Assembly: GCA_964354365.1 (NCBI GenBank)
Contig: CAYGZM010000034.1
Span: 1 to 30,501, forward strand
Direction of reading: 5' to 3'
DNA length: 30,501 nucleotides
Source of the DNA: CAYGZM01 sp964354365
GTDB lineage: Bacteria > Planctomycetota > Phycisphaerae > Sedimentisphaerales > Anaerobacaceae
The notes under the pieces are model-generated. The model did no database searches, was not told the DNA's origin, and worked only from the letters and a program-made list of their open reading frames with translations. Position numbers and translations under genes: made by a program. Shown here piece after piece: positions 14,899-23,650 of this stretch. Every line of letters begins with the position of its first letter. Position 1 is the first letter of the stretch.

Positions 14899-15753
14899 AT
14901 GAGAAGAAAATCAATTCTGGTATTGGAGGTTGTTGGACTTGTTATTCTTGGCTTGTTCCCGCTTGACGTGCAGGCGGTATATGAAGTTTGGTTGGGCGGA
15001 TCAACCTCGTACTCAATAAGCCGTCTCGCTTTTGATGGGACACCTATCTCAAGCATCAGCATCGGGGCAGATCATGCTCAGAGTCTAGCGGTTGTCGGTG
15101 ATGAGGTCTGGTGGTGGGGAGAAAGTTCGTGGAACAAAATCCATCGCATGGCCTTTGATGGAACACAACTTGGCACGATCTCGACCAGCATATATGCTCA
15201 AGGCCTCGCAATAGTCGGAGACGAAGTCTGGTTTGGTGGGGAAAACAGCTACTCTATCGGTCGGGTAACTTTTGATGGAACATCACTTTCCAGTCTAAGT
15301 GTTGGTGATTATGCGGAGGGTATTGCAGTCGTTGCCCAAGAAGTGTGGGTTGGCGGTTCAACCTCTTACACAATAAACCGTCTGACTTTTGATGGCGCGC
15401 CCCTCTCAAGCATCAGCATCGGGGCAGATCATGCTCAAAGTTTAGCGGTTGTGGGCGATGAGGTCTGGTGGTGGGGAGAAAGTTCGTGGAACAAAATCCA
15501 TCGCATGGCCTTTGATGGGACGCCACTTGGGACCATCTCTACCAGCATATATGCTCAAGGCCTCGCAGTAGTCGGAGACGAAGTTTGGTTTGGAGGGCAA
15601 AACAGCTATTCTATCGGTCGGGTGACTTTTGACGGAGCACCGCTTCCTAATCTAAATGTAGGCGATTACGCAGAAGGTATCGCGGTTGTCCCCGAACCAG
15701 GAACGCTTCTTCTCCTCAGCGTCGGTGCGGTGATATTGAGAAGAAAACAATAA
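14899..15753 (+). CDS. PEP-CTERM protein with six propeller-like repeats
   Basis: A 284-aa secreted protein. It has a perfect AAGGAGGT site 6 nt before the ATG, a signal peptide (about 1-26), six repeats of about 40 residues (pattern (D/Q)EVW-x8-S-I-x-R-x-(A/T)FDG-x-L-x2-(I/L)), and a C-terminal PEPGTLLLLSVGAVILRRK sorting tail. Such tails (Pro-Glu-Pro, a hydrophobic helix, then a basic end) are recognised and cleaved by an exosortase in Gram-negative envelopes. Blades 1-3 and 4-6 are almost identical copies of one 119-residue block, so six blades probably arose by a recent duplication of three and may close one propeller. Ligand unknown. No exosortase gene lies in the window. Confidence 0.85.
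   Translation: MRRKSILVLEVVGLVILGLFPLDVQAVYEVWLGGSTSYSISRLAFDGTPISSISIGADHAQSLAVVGDEVWWWGESSWNKIHRMAFDGTQLGTISTSIYAQGLAIVGDEVWFGGENSYSIGRVTFDGTSLSSLSVGDYAEGIAVVAQEVWVGGSTSYTINRLTFDGAPLSSISIGADHAQSLAVVGDEVWWWGESSWNKIHRMAFDGTPLGTISTSIYAQGLAVVGDEVWFGGQNSYSIGRVTFDGAPLPNLNVGDYAEGIAVVPEPGTLLLLSVGAVILRRKQ
14979..15692 (+). repeat. 357-bp tandem duplication within the PEP-CTERM gene
   Basis: TCAACCTC at 15001 recurs at 15358, a shift of exactly 357 bp (119 codons). Long stretches are identical between copies, for example the segment around 15055-15165 versus 15412-15522. This points to recent duplication or gene conversion. Confidence 0.85.
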
Positions 15754-15775
15754 CGATTTTTTGAGCAGAAAGAAA

Positions 15776-16204
15776 ATGGAAAAGTGTGCACTTGATTTGG
15801 TGAATAAACAAGATAATGGAATCAACGGAATTCGCGCACACATCGAATACTTCAATCGAGAAGCTGTGGCTTCTCCTGAGAGCAGGGCGCGTAAGTTATT
15901 GAGAGAAACGACCTATTGGTTGTATGATGAATCAACAGATTCTTTTGGCCCATCAAAATTTGTGGGATTTAAGTCAATGACTTTTGAATGCTATAATTAT
16001 TGGGTCAAAAAAGCTAAAACCCATAAAGGCAAATTCCTTGGCGGAGATACTCGGAGAGCAAACGAGGACACACTGGGCGAAGAGTTTGCTCCGAATAAGG
16101 ATCTTTCAAAAAAGCTGGTGGAATGGGGAGAGAAACTTTTTCATGTAAACATCTTCGCAAATATAAATCAATGTAAATGGGAATTCATTAAACTGAGGTG
16201 CTAA
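15776..16204 (+). CDS. Hypothetical protein, possible HNH/restriction-associated domain
   Basis: A 142-aa soluble protein of unknown function. The core IRAHIEYFNREA...RARKLLRETTYW...FGPSKFVGFKSMTF and the end CKWEFIKL are familiar to me from uncharacterised proteins that occur near or fused to HNH or other nuclease domains, but I cannot name the family and see no HNH motif here. The ATG at 15776 lies 23 nt after the PEP-CTERM stop; an in-frame TTG at 15761 is possible. It has no signal peptide, so it is cytoplasmic despite its secreted neighbour. Composition is AT-richer than the flanking genes, which suggests transfer. Confidence 0.65.
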   Translation: MEKCALDLVNKQDNGINGIRAHIEYFNREAVASPESRARKLLRETTYWLYDESTDSFGPSKFVGFKSMTFECYNYWVKKAKTHKGKFLGGDTRRANEDTLGEEFAPNKDLSKKLVEWGEKLFHVNIFANINQCKWEFIKLRC

Positions 16205-16356
16205 ACGAATGACGGACACTCGGCGGGATGAAGTGGTAACTAGTGACAGCCACCTGTTATTTACATAACGGCCCACGATAGGGGCCTTCCTTATACTACC
16301 GTCTCTGTCGGCGGTCGATGATTTATGGTCAGTGTTTTTCCAGGTATGCACGAATA

Positions 16357-17778
16357 ATGAGGCAGCCATTGATGCGAGCACATTCTGTCGTAAGCGTGTT
16401 TTTGTTGTTGTGGGCGATGCCATTAGCGAACACGGCATTGTGTCTGCCGTTAAGGGCAGTTGTTGAGATTGAAGAGGACGTCTATAGCTACAAGCCGGCC
16501 AATAACGGGGCCGGGCCGATGTGGTGCCACGGGTCAACGTGCTTGGTGCGGATCGGCGATGAGCTATTCGCCAGCGGGATAGAGACTCTCGATGAAGCCA
16601 AGCCGCCGAACAACTGCCGGTGGATGTTGTTCCAGCGCGGGAAAGAGGGTTGGCGGAGGGTGTGCATCGATGAATCGGGGCGAACGCGAGAGCCGTGCCC
16701 GCTGGCCGGCTTTCCCGATAGCAGACTATTTCTTTCCGCGAATCCGACGGTGAGCGCGGACCCCAACGCGGTTTCCGGGCCTGCACGGCCGGAACTGCTT
16801 GAGTTTGCGGTTGAAGACGCCAGCCGGCCCGTGCGAAGCCTCCTGCCCGCTTGGGCGGGCAGCCCGGAGTTCACCGAACATTCTTATCGAAGTCTCGCCG
16901 CCGACGGGCCTAACCATGAGCTGATCCTGTTTCAGAATGTCGGCTACACGCACGCGGAATGGGTGTTTCTTGACCGAGACGGTCAGTGGAGCGCGCAAGG
17001 CCGACTTGAATGGCCCTGGGGAGCGGAGTACGTGAAGCCACAGCCTATTCGCGTATGCTATCCCAATGTGGTTTTGAAAGGGCGTGAAGTGCATTTCTGC
17101 GGCGTGAGCGACATCGTCGAGCCGAACGAGCAATGGCGGGCCTTTAAGAAGCAACTCACCGGGAACGAGTGGGACTACGATTTTCGGCGGCTGTTCTATA
17201 CGTGGTCTGCGGACATCACAACGAAGCGGTTCGAGCCGTGGGTGGAGATAGCCAGCCGGGAGAAGACCTGCGGCTGGATCAATCCTGGGGACCTGTGGCT
17301 GGGTCCGGACGGCGCGGCGCACATCCTCTGGACCGAGCAGGCTCTGGATGAGCGGTTGCGGGAGAAGTTCTTCCCCGACGAAAAGCAGAGTCACTCGTTG
17401 AACTACGCCGTGGTGCGCAAAGGAAAAGTGGTTTCGCGCCGCACGCTGCTCGCGGCGGAGGAAGGCAAATCGAATGAGCTGGCCGGGTGCGCCCGATTCC
17501 ATATCACACCGGCAAGGCGGTTGTTCGTGTTCTTCTACGTCTATGGTTCGGATGCAAGCGGCCAGCCTGTTTCAGAGAACCGATTGGTGGAAATCCTGGC
17601 GGATGGGTCCGCAAGCCAGCCGGTCCGCGTTCCATTAGATAGGCCGTTTAACGATTTTTTCACTGCGACGGTGCGGGCCGGCTCACCGCCGTCAAAGAAA
17701 TTGGAATTGCTGGGAATACGGCAAGGCTCGGGGACAACCATCAGCTTCGCACGTATCCTAATCGGCGATGGCGAATGA
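16357..17778 (+). CDS. Secreted protein of unknown function, possibly a BNR/sialidase-like propeller
   Basis: A 473-aa protein starting with a signal peptide (about 1-30, ending near NTALCLP). The mature part has recurring beta-strand/turn segments of the form (L/I)-x-(D/G)-x-G-x-(A/W)-x-(I/V)-x-W (for example WLGPDGAAHILWTEQ and FLDRDGQWSAQGRLEW), suggestive of a beta-propeller such as the BNR fold. I cannot place catalytic residues or name a family. Several cysteines (WCHGSTC, RVCID, REPCPL) could form disulfides. The start at 16357 was chosen because the signal peptide follows; no good ribosome site precedes it. It ends just before dispersed repeat sequence and converges with the ceramidase-like gene. 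Confidence 0.7.
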   Translation: MRQPLMRAHSVVSVFLLLWAMPLANTALCLPLRAVVEIEEDVYSYKPANNGAGPMWCHGSTCLVRIGDELFASGIETLDEAKPPNNCRWMLFQRGKEGWRRVCIDESGRTREPCPLAGFPDSRLFLSANPTVSADPNAVSGPARPELLEFAVEDASRPVRSLLPAWAGSPEFTEHSYRSLAADGPNHELILFQNVGYTHAEWVFLDRDGQWSAQGRLEWPWGAEYVKPQPIRVCYPNVVLKGREVHFCGVSDIVEPNEQWRAFKKQLTGNEWDYDFRRLFYTWSADITTKRFEPWVEIASREKTCGWINPGDLWLGPDGAAHILWTEQALDERLREKFFPDEKQSHSLNYAVVRKGKVVSRRTLLAAEEGKSNELAGCARFHITPARRLFVFFYVYGSDASGQPVSENRLVEILADGSASQPVRVPLDRPFNDFFTATVRAGSPPSKKLELLGIRQGSGTTISFARILIGDGE

Positions 17779-17876
17779 CAACCAGGGACAGGCACGAAGG
17801 GCGGGAAGAGCGATCCCGATGACACGCAGGGGGGCAGACAATAAAGGTGCCGCTTCGCGGCGCTTGTTTGAAGAGA

Positions 17877-17912
17877 TTCCTCGACCCGCCTACGGCGGGC
17901 TCGGAATGACAG
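17877..17912. repeat. Imperfect palindrome at the 3' end of the ceramidase-like gene
   Basis: ATTCCTCGACCCGCC and GGCGGGCTCGGAATG are near-perfect inverted arms around TAC. On the minus strand the arms encode the C-terminal VIPSPP, and the loop supplies the TAG stop. Confidence 0.7.
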
Positions 17913-19182
17913 GTGGGCGGGGGAAGGAGTCGAGGGATTTGAGGGCCTGTTCGATGAGGATTTCGCCGGTCATTTCGCCGAGGGAGGTTCGGGTGATGTA
18001 GTCGTATCGGCCGAAGCTGTTGTAATCGACCTTTGTGAGGATGTAGCCGAAGGCGTCGTTGGTCAGGCCGAAGAGGAGGTTGTGTCGGCCGTGCATCTTG
18101 CGCTTCAAGTAGTAGCCGATGTTAGGCAGGGCCTCGCCGGGGATGGTGAGAATCTGGGCGTCGGCGAGATTAACGAGGTTGAGCCGGGTTGAGACGCATC
18201 CTGTTTCGTCTGCTGCGAAGCCTAACGGCGAGAGCTCCAGGACGGCGCGGAGCATCAGATTCTCGACGGGGAACTTAATGGTTGTGCTGCCGCAGGCGAG
18301 TGTGGGATTTTTTTGGATTGTGGCATCGGCGACGATTCGCAGGGCCTCGTCGGCCAGCAAATTACCTATGCGAATGCACTCGTCCCAGGTGCGCATATCC
18401 CTGCCGTCGGGGCCTCGGCAGTCGGCGGTGACCATTCCGCCGAGTGCGCCGTTTATGAAGATGCCCGTGCCTGCTCCTTGCTGCTCGATGCGGTCATAGA
18501 GGGGGCCGACAAAGTCCGGCGAGAGGATTGCCCGGTCTGAGCCGATGACTTCGGGGTGGCAGGCGTAGTTGATGAGGGTGGCGAGGGGTTTTTCGTTAGG
18601 GTCGAGGAGCTGAATGACGCCGCAGCGAGGGTCGTAGAGGTTCTCGGCGTAGTAGTTGTAGGCGATTTTGCCGCGTGCCTTGCCGGTTGCGATTTTGAGC
18701 TGGGCGGGCTGCAATTGGCGGACGGCGTGGTTGATGGCATCGGCCAATTTCGTGCAGACGCTGTTGAGGTATGTAAGGTCGGCGTCGGTGCGGCCATCGG
18801 GACCGGGAAAGCCGTAGCAATCGGGGGCGCTGTGATTGTGGGTTGCGGCGATGAGGATATTTTCGGGCGGGATGTCCGAAACCTGCTTGTGGACCCTGTC
18901 GCACAGGACGCCGGGGAATCCGAGGAAATCGGTGCTGCAGATTGCGACGCGAGTGTCACCGGCTTCGAGGACCAGGGCGCGGACGGTCAACGCGCCGATT
19001 TTTTTGGTGACGGGTTTGGATGGACCGACGCCGCCGGAGACGGGCAGCAGGGGGTCCGGCGTGACATCACGGACGGCAATGGCGGCGCGAAATTCCGCCG
19101 CCGCGGGAGACTCGCTAAATTGAAGGACAAGGACGCCGGCAAAGACCAGCATCAGAACCAAACGGGTGCGCTTGCGATTCAT
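17890..19182 (-). CDS. Neutral/alkaline ceramidase-like secreted protein
   Basis: A 430-aa protein with an AAGGAG site and a signal peptide (about 1-30, ending in AAAEF). It resembles the N-terminal catalytic domain of neutral/alkaline non-lysosomal ceramidases: start FRAAIAVRDVTPD, a metal-site THNHSAPD (114-121), and YACHPEVIG in the middle. Ceramidases cleave the amide bond of ceramide in zinc-dependent fashion. Planctomycetes carry many relatives whose substrates are not known, and the family's C-terminal Ig-like domain is missing here, so a different amide or no catalysis is possible. It follows the beta-helix gene by 54 nt on the same strand. The last residues (PVIPSPP) and the stop come from a palindromic repeat. 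Confidence 0.8.
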   Translation of the reverse strand: MNRKRTRLVLMLVFAGVLVLQFSESPAAAEFRAAIAVRDVTPDPLLPVSGGVGPSKPVTKKIGALTVRALVLEAGDTRVAICSTDFLGFPGVLCDRVHKQVSDIPPENILIAATHNHSAPDCYGFPGPDGRTDADLTYLNSVCTKLADAINHAVRQLQPAQLKIATGKARGKIAYNYYAENLYDPRCGVIQLLDPNEKPLATLINYACHPEVIGSDRAILSPDFVGPLYDRIEQQGAGTGIFINGALGGMVTADCRGPDGRDMRTWDECIRIGNLLADEALRIVADATIQKNPTLACGSTTIKFPVENLMLRAVLELSPLGFAADETGCVSTRLNLVNLADAQILTIPGEALPNIGYYLKRKMHGRHNLLFGLTNDAFGYILTKVDYNSFGRYDYITRTSLGEMTGEILIEQALKSLDSFPRPPVIPSPP

Positions 19183-19236
19183 ACTGTGTCACTCCTTGCG
19201 GCTGATTTGGGCGCAATCACGCGAACGAGCAGTGTA

Positions 19237-21345
19237 TCAGGGCGGCGGGTCGGGGGTGATTTCCAACGGCGGGAATGTGACGCTATTGGCCTTTCTGATC
19301 CACTCGGGGTCGCCATATACTCCCGCCTTGGTGTAATCGAAGGGCTTGAAGCCGAGCTTGAGAGCGGGGGAGTCGGGCTTTAGATGGAAGTCGAAGTTCT
19401 GCGGGTCAACAAACAGCGGGTCGGCAATAATCGAGTTTTTATCGTGGCCGGTCTCTTTGCGCCAATCGTCAAGCGTTTTGCCGACAAGGTCCACGGGCTT
19501 GCCCGCTGCGTTCCAGTAGCAGTTGTTGTCCATATTGATTCTGACCTGCGTCCACGGCCCTGAGAGGAGAACGCCCTCGGTGTAATAGACGATATTGTTC
19601 TCAAAATTAAAGGAGAGATGCTCCTCGATGCGCGTGGCCTGGACCTGGTAGAGTTTCGAGAAGGCCATAATGTTGTTGCGTACGATGTTCTCCTTGCCGT
19701 AGTGCTGGTGGAAGCAGCCTGTCTTGACGTTATAGACGAGGTTGTTTTCCATTACGATTCCGGTGCTGCCCTCGTCGGTATAAAGTCCCCAGCCGCCGTA
19801 GGAGTAGGCATAGACATCGTGGAAGATGTTGTCGCTGACGACTGTTCCTTCGGATGGGCCGAGGGTGTAGATTCCGCCCATGTCACACAGGACTCCCCAG
19901 CCGATATGGTGGACATTGTTGAAGCGAATGGTATTGCGTTTGCCGAGGCTTTCTGCATAGCCCCAGCGCCAGCCGACGGAGATGCCGGTATAGAAGAAGT
20001 CGGCGATTTCGTTGTGCGTAAGGGTATTGTCGCCGCTCTGTCCGATCCAGACGCCGACGGCGGAGGTGTATATCCGTCCGCCGGTGCGGATGATATTGTT
20101 ATCGACGGTGATGTGGCTGGTGCGGGAAGGCCCGTCCGGTCGGATCTCGCCCTCCCCTATGCGGACGCCGCCCGCGCCGAGGTCGTGGATGTAGCTTCGC
20201 TCAAGGCGGCAGTCGCGGCAGCCCTGGCGAAACCATACCCCGTAGGCGGCGACGTGCCCAATCTCGCAGCCCTCCAGCGTGATATTGCGAGCGCCGTCGG
20301 CCATCACGGCGGCCTCGGTGGCGTAGGCCGCCTGAAAGGGCGCATAGCCGGTCTGCGGAAGGATGTAACGATTGTGATGGAACGTCAGGCCCTTGAGCTT
20401 GATATGCTCGACGAACTGTCCGGCCTCCGGATTTCCCTCAAAGATGACGAGCTTCTCGACGAGCGGCGCTGCGACCTCGGCCGTGGTCATATCCTCGCCG
20501 GGCCGTGGTTTGTAGTACAGCATCCCGTCGCGCGCAAGGAACCATTCGCCGGGCGCGTCGAGGGCGGTCTTGAAGTTCTCCAAATGAAACCGGGTGTTAC
20601 CTGGCCAGCCTGAGTAGTTTTTGAGCTGCTCTCCGACCGTCACGATGATGTTGGCGGCGGTGTCGATGTCGGTCAGGTATCGGCGGGTAATGCACCACTT
20701 GTGGTAGGCGACAAGCGTGACATCGCGGATTTCCTGGGGGCTGAGTTCTCGCAGCGGTTCGAGCGCGTCCGGCCGGACGGGCGTGACGCGGCGGTATTGC
20801 CCCTCTTTGCCCTCGATTGGAACCTCGGAGGTTTCGCCCATATAATGGTACCACTTATTGGGCGTGCGCGCCCTGGTGGCGCGTTGGCCGTTGACGAACA
20901 ACTGCTCGAAATACCACTTGCCCTGGGCATCATCCGGTATTCGGGCTTGCCATATACCGTCCTTTCCGGGCTGAAAGTCAGTGATTATTCGTCCGCCGGA
21001 GAACACCGGTTTGGCGCCGACAGCGGCCTCGTAAATGATTGGACAATCCTTTGTCCCGCTGTCCTGGGGCGTCAATACAAACGGCTCGGCGAGCGTGTAT
21101 GTCCCCGCAGCAACGATAACCTGGACCGGCTCTTTGAGCGGGCCTTGCGCCTTGAATTTGCGAATTTCGTCCCTGGCGCCGCTGAGCGAAGCCTTCGGCC
21201 CGTCGGTCCGTTCTTTATTGATGTCGGCGAGGCGACCCGACCATGCGTCATTGCCTTGCGGCGAGACGTACAGTGTGGCTGCTTGCACGCACTCGGTGAG
21301 TAATACTGAAAGCACCAATCCCAAGAGGCAACGTTGGAATCTCAT
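19237..21345 (-). CDS. Secreted parallel beta-helix protein, GH141-like
   Basis: A 702-aa protein with a signal peptide (about 1-22, ending CVQAA), the opening LYVSPQGNDAWSGR typical of polysaccharide-active beta-helix proteins, an insertion region with LFVNGQRATRARTPN, and then many right-handed beta-helix turns with N-(I/L)-(I/V)-x-N pattern (about 370-620). The overall layout recalls GH141, the family of a pectin-active alpha-L-fucosidase and a xylanase, but I cannot verify catalytic residues. Start at 21345 with an AAGGAG site 6-7 nt away; the longer frame to 21423 lacks support. It probably shares a transcript with the ceramidase-like gene (54-nt gap). Confidence 0.8.
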   Translation of the reverse strand: MRFQRCLLGLVLSVLLTECVQAATLYVSPQGNDAWSGRLADINKERTDGPKASLSGARDEIRKFKAQGPLKEPVQVIVAAGTYTLAEPFVLTPQDSGTKDCPIIYEAAVGAKPVFSGGRIITDFQPGKDGIWQARIPDDAQGKWYFEQLFVNGQRATRARTPNKWYHYMGETSEVPIEGKEGQYRRVTPVRPDALEPLRELSPQEIRDVTLVAYHKWCITRRYLTDIDTAANIIVTVGEQLKNYSGWPGNTRFHLENFKTALDAPGEWFLARDGMLYYKPRPGEDMTTAEVAAPLVEKLVIFEGNPEAGQFVEHIKLKGLTFHHNRYILPQTGYAPFQAAYATEAAVMADGARNITLEGCEIGHVAAYGVWFRQGCRDCRLERSYIHDLGAGGVRIGEGEIRPDGPSRTSHITVDNNIIRTGGRIYTSAVGVWIGQSGDNTLTHNEIADFFYTGISVGWRWGYAESLGKRNTIRFNNVHHIGWGVLCDMGGIYTLGPSEGTVVSDNIFHDVYAYSYGGWGLYTDEGSTGIVMENNLVYNVKTGCFHQHYGKENIVRNNIMAFSKLYQVQATRIEEHLSFNFENNIVYYTEGVLLSGPWTQVRINMDNNCYWNAAGKPVDLVGKTLDDWRKETGHDKNSIIADPLFVDPQNFDFHLKPDSPALKLGFKPFDYTKAGVYGDPEWIRKANSVTFPPLEITPDPPP

Positions 21346-21419
21346 ACTATTCTCCTTCATACCGTTTATTGATACCTGTATGTTTAATGTTCTCAAACCA
21401 CGAGTATAAGGCGCCGGTG

Positions 21420-21490
21420 TCATTCCCGCGCAAGCGGGAATCCAGGCGGTTAGCCGCGTCTTCTGGACTCCTGCTTCCGCAGGACTGACA
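21420..21490. repeat. Palindromic repeats (ATTCCC-N8-GGGAAT type)
   Basis: Perfect arms ATTCCCGCG and CGGGAAT in ATTCCCGCGCAAGCGGGAAT (21422-21441), and a second palindrome CCTGC/GCAGG at 21470-21483. The first has the form of Neisseria dRS3-type elements; relatives lie at 6664, 26272 and elsewhere in this window. Confidence 0.75.
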
Positions 21491-21626
21491 TGTCATCAGT
21501 TTCGCAGGAATCAATAGCCGCACTAAAGATTGCACACAATGTAGCCCTGCTCGCGGTTTACAGAGGCAATTTCTCTGCCGACTTCAGAGGTCTGCGCTCG
21601 ACATTGCAAATCGAGCTCGACCTCGG

Positions 21627-23198
21627 CTATGCACTGAGGTTCTCCCAGGTGATGCCGACGCGTTTTAGTGCGTAACCGAGTTCTTTCATATAGTCGCCGT
21701 AGCCGCTCATCCAGTGGAATCCCGGCATTCTCTCGGCCAATAGCAAATCACCACAGTTGTAGCGGATGTCAACCTGGGCGCGGCAGATATCCATAAAGGG
21801 GGTCTCAATCGTCTCGGCCAACAGTCCGACCCAGCGTTTCGATGCGAAGTCGGGGATGATGTTTGTAACGGTCTGGCCTTTTCGCATCTCGACCTTTGGC
21901 GCGGCGCCGTAGTCGGACTCGAAATGGGTCATAATCCTGGCCGGCTCGAGCTTGTCGCCGCTCAGGCGGCGAGGCGCGGTGCAGTGCGCAATTGTGATTA
22001 CGCCGTCGTGCGGGTACGTCGGGTCGTTGAGGAAGACCGGTTTGCCGGAGATATTCGCCAGCAGCACGCCGGAGGGAATCACGACGAAGTCCGACTCGCA
22101 GAAGGCGAGGTACCCGGCGTCGTTTAGCAGGCTCAGCGTTAGGCACGCCGAGGTCTCGGCGAGCGGCATAATTGTCCCCATGCAGCCATTGATAGTGATG
22201 GCGCCGCAGCCGGCCTTATTCATCACGCCGCGGAACACCTGGTCGAGCAGGAAGCCGTTATCGACGAACTCGCGCTTGGTCTCCAACTTTGTGCCCTTTG
22301 ATTTTAGATACTTGGCGGCCCGCTGCTGTGCGCGCTCGACGGCGGGCTTGTCGGCCCGGGCCTGCTTGATGAGCTTGCCTAATTCATCGTAGGAGAGGGT
22401 TTGGATGTCGAATTTCCACTTGTCCTCAACGAGCTTGGGCACGAGGCCCGCCGGCTGTGCCCAGGCACCGGGTCCTCCGATGGCCACTATTCGAGTGCCC
22501 ATAGTATTGCGCAGGCCGCATAGTGCGCGGAGCCGCCACAGGATCTCATCCTGGCTGTCAACCACGACGTCGCCGTCGTCCACGCCTTTGATCGCCAGCG
22601 TATCGGTGTGCTGGCGGAGATAGCGCGGGCTGATAATCTCATACCAGAGATAGACCGGGCCAGACGTGTGACGGCAGAATATAATCATATCCTTGCTCTT
22701 CTTTGCCAGGGCGTCGAAGGTGTCCATCCCGCCGCCCGCGGCATAAACGAGGAAGGCATCGGCCTTGTCCAAATCGGTCACGCCCGCGAGGCCCGCTGCG
22801 TTTCGCGTTCTGGAAATCGGCAGAAACTTGACGGGAAAGTCCGCCCGCTTTGTCAGGTCGTTCAACTCGGTCTGAATTCGAGCGGCCTCCTGCTCGGCAT
22901 CCTGCTCGGTTTGGATCCCTCCCCAGCTCCGCCAGCTGGTCTGCTTCCTGGGCTGCGGAACGTCATAAATAAGCACGGGCTTGACCATGAGGGGCCGACG
23001 CTTGGGTGCGGTCTCGTTCTGGGTCTCCGCCGTTGCTATGGCGGACCATGTCAGGCCGGTCAACGCCGCTCCAAACAATGTTGCGCCGCCTGCGCCCTGC
23101 AGGAAGGTGCGGCGAGTTATGCCGCTGGTCGAATCGTGGCCGCCGCACGGGCAGCACGTATGCCGCATCGGCTGTTTTGGGTGATTTTCTGTAGTCAT
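21627..23198 (-). CDS. Tat-exported L-fucose/L-arabinose isomerase-fold protein
   Basis: A 523-aa protein with a Cys-rich N-terminus (TCCPCGGH) and a Tat signal (GITRRTFLQGAGG, about 26-40, then a hydrophobic stretch), so it is folded before export. The body resembles the sugar-isomerase superfamily of L-fucose and L-arabinose isomerases, especially the C-terminal half: CLTLSLLNDAGYLAFCESD, ISGKPVFLNDP, IAHCTAP and HWMSGYGDY near the end. True fucose isomerases are cytoplasmic Mn enzymes, so a periplasmic one is unusual and may have another function. ATG at 23198, AAAGGAGA site 7 nt upstream; the longer frame to 23276 is not supported. It lies upstream of the beta-helix gene with 281 nt of repeat-containing spacer between. 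Confidence 0.75.
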   Translation of the reverse strand: MTTENHPKQPMRHTCCPCGGHDSTSGITRRTFLQGAGGATLFGAALTGLTWSAIATAETQNETAPKRRPLMVKPVLIYDVPQPRKQTSWRSWGGIQTEQDAEQEAARIQTELNDLTKRADFPVKFLPISRTRNAAGLAGVTDLDKADAFLVYAAGGGMDTFDALAKKSKDMIIFCRHTSGPVYLWYEIISPRYLRQHTDTLAIKGVDDGDVVVDSQDEILWRLRALCGLRNTMGTRIVAIGGPGAWAQPAGLVPKLVEDKWKFDIQTLSYDELGKLIKQARADKPAVERAQQRAAKYLKSKGTKLETKREFVDNGFLLDQVFRGVMNKAGCGAITINGCMGTIMPLAETSACLTLSLLNDAGYLAFCESDFVVIPSGVLLANISGKPVFLNDPTYPHDGVITIAHCTAPRRLSGDKLEPARIMTHFESDYGAAPKVEMRKGQTVTNIIPDFASKRWVGLLAETIETPFMDICRAQVDIRYNCGDLLLAERMPGFHWMSGYGDYMKELGYALKRVGITWENLSA

Positions 23199-23377
23199 TG
23201 CTCGGTCTCCTTTCAGTTCAATCCTATTCGTCCATGTACAGAAGTTCCTCACAACGCAGCAGCACGGACGCTGCACCGTTCCGACTGTTTGCAGTTATGC
23301 CTGTGTACTTGACTTGGCAGTATAACTCAAAGGCCGCTCCAAAAAAACACAAAATCGGCAACCATAGCTCAAAAATC

Positions 23378-23433
23378 GTCATTCAGCATTTGATACGCTG
23401 GAAAAGGCCTTTTTTGGCCGCTTTCTGAATGAC
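23378..23433. repeat. Nested inverted repeat with 9-bp perfect arms
   Basis: GTCATTCAG (23378-23386) and CTGAATGAC (23425-23433) flank an inner GGCC-TTTTTT-GGCC hairpin. The right arm contains a TGA and, overlapping it, an ATG that opens the dockerin remnant. Confidence 0.75.
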
Positions 23434-23650
23434 TGGCGCGAGCTATACCGGGGACACGCTTGACGGTTTCTGGCCGGGCGGGCCGTTATGCTTTGTCGAG
23501 TTCGGTGACTTTGCGCGGTTCGCAGAGTTGTGGCTTATCGGCGACGTGAGCGGCGATTCGGACAATGACGCGGATATTGACTTTGCCGACCTGCAGTCGC
23601 TTACGGACTACTGGCTGCTGGATTGTCCGTACAAATGGCCGTTGAAATAG
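23429..23650 (+). pseudogene. Truncated dockerin-type C-terminal fragment
   Basis: The 73-aa frame reads FGDFARFAELWLIGDVSGDS followed by DNDADIDFADLQSLTDYWL, a two-copy dockerin-like Ca-binding motif like the C-termini of the proteins at 12595 and 23863. There is no signal peptide and no upstream domain: a TGA in the palindrome closes the frame immediately before the ATG at 23429, and no ribosome site is seen. I read it as the severed tail of a lost secreted gene whose front was replaced by the palindromic element. Confidence 0.6.

Noticed and set aside
14979..15692. Repeats as a CRISPR array
   Set aside because: The repeats are coding, contiguous and in frame, with no spacers of constant length; the same is true of 29722-30447.
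19618..20613. 331-codon plus-strand frame opposite the beta-helix gene
   Set aside because: Composition is that of a reverse-frame shadow (Val/Asp/Ala-rich, no domain), while the minus strand has a signal peptide, ribosome site and repeats.
22608..23312. 234-codon plus-strand frame opposite the Tat protein
   Set aside because: No domain pattern; the minus strand encodes a Tat signal and an isomerase fold.
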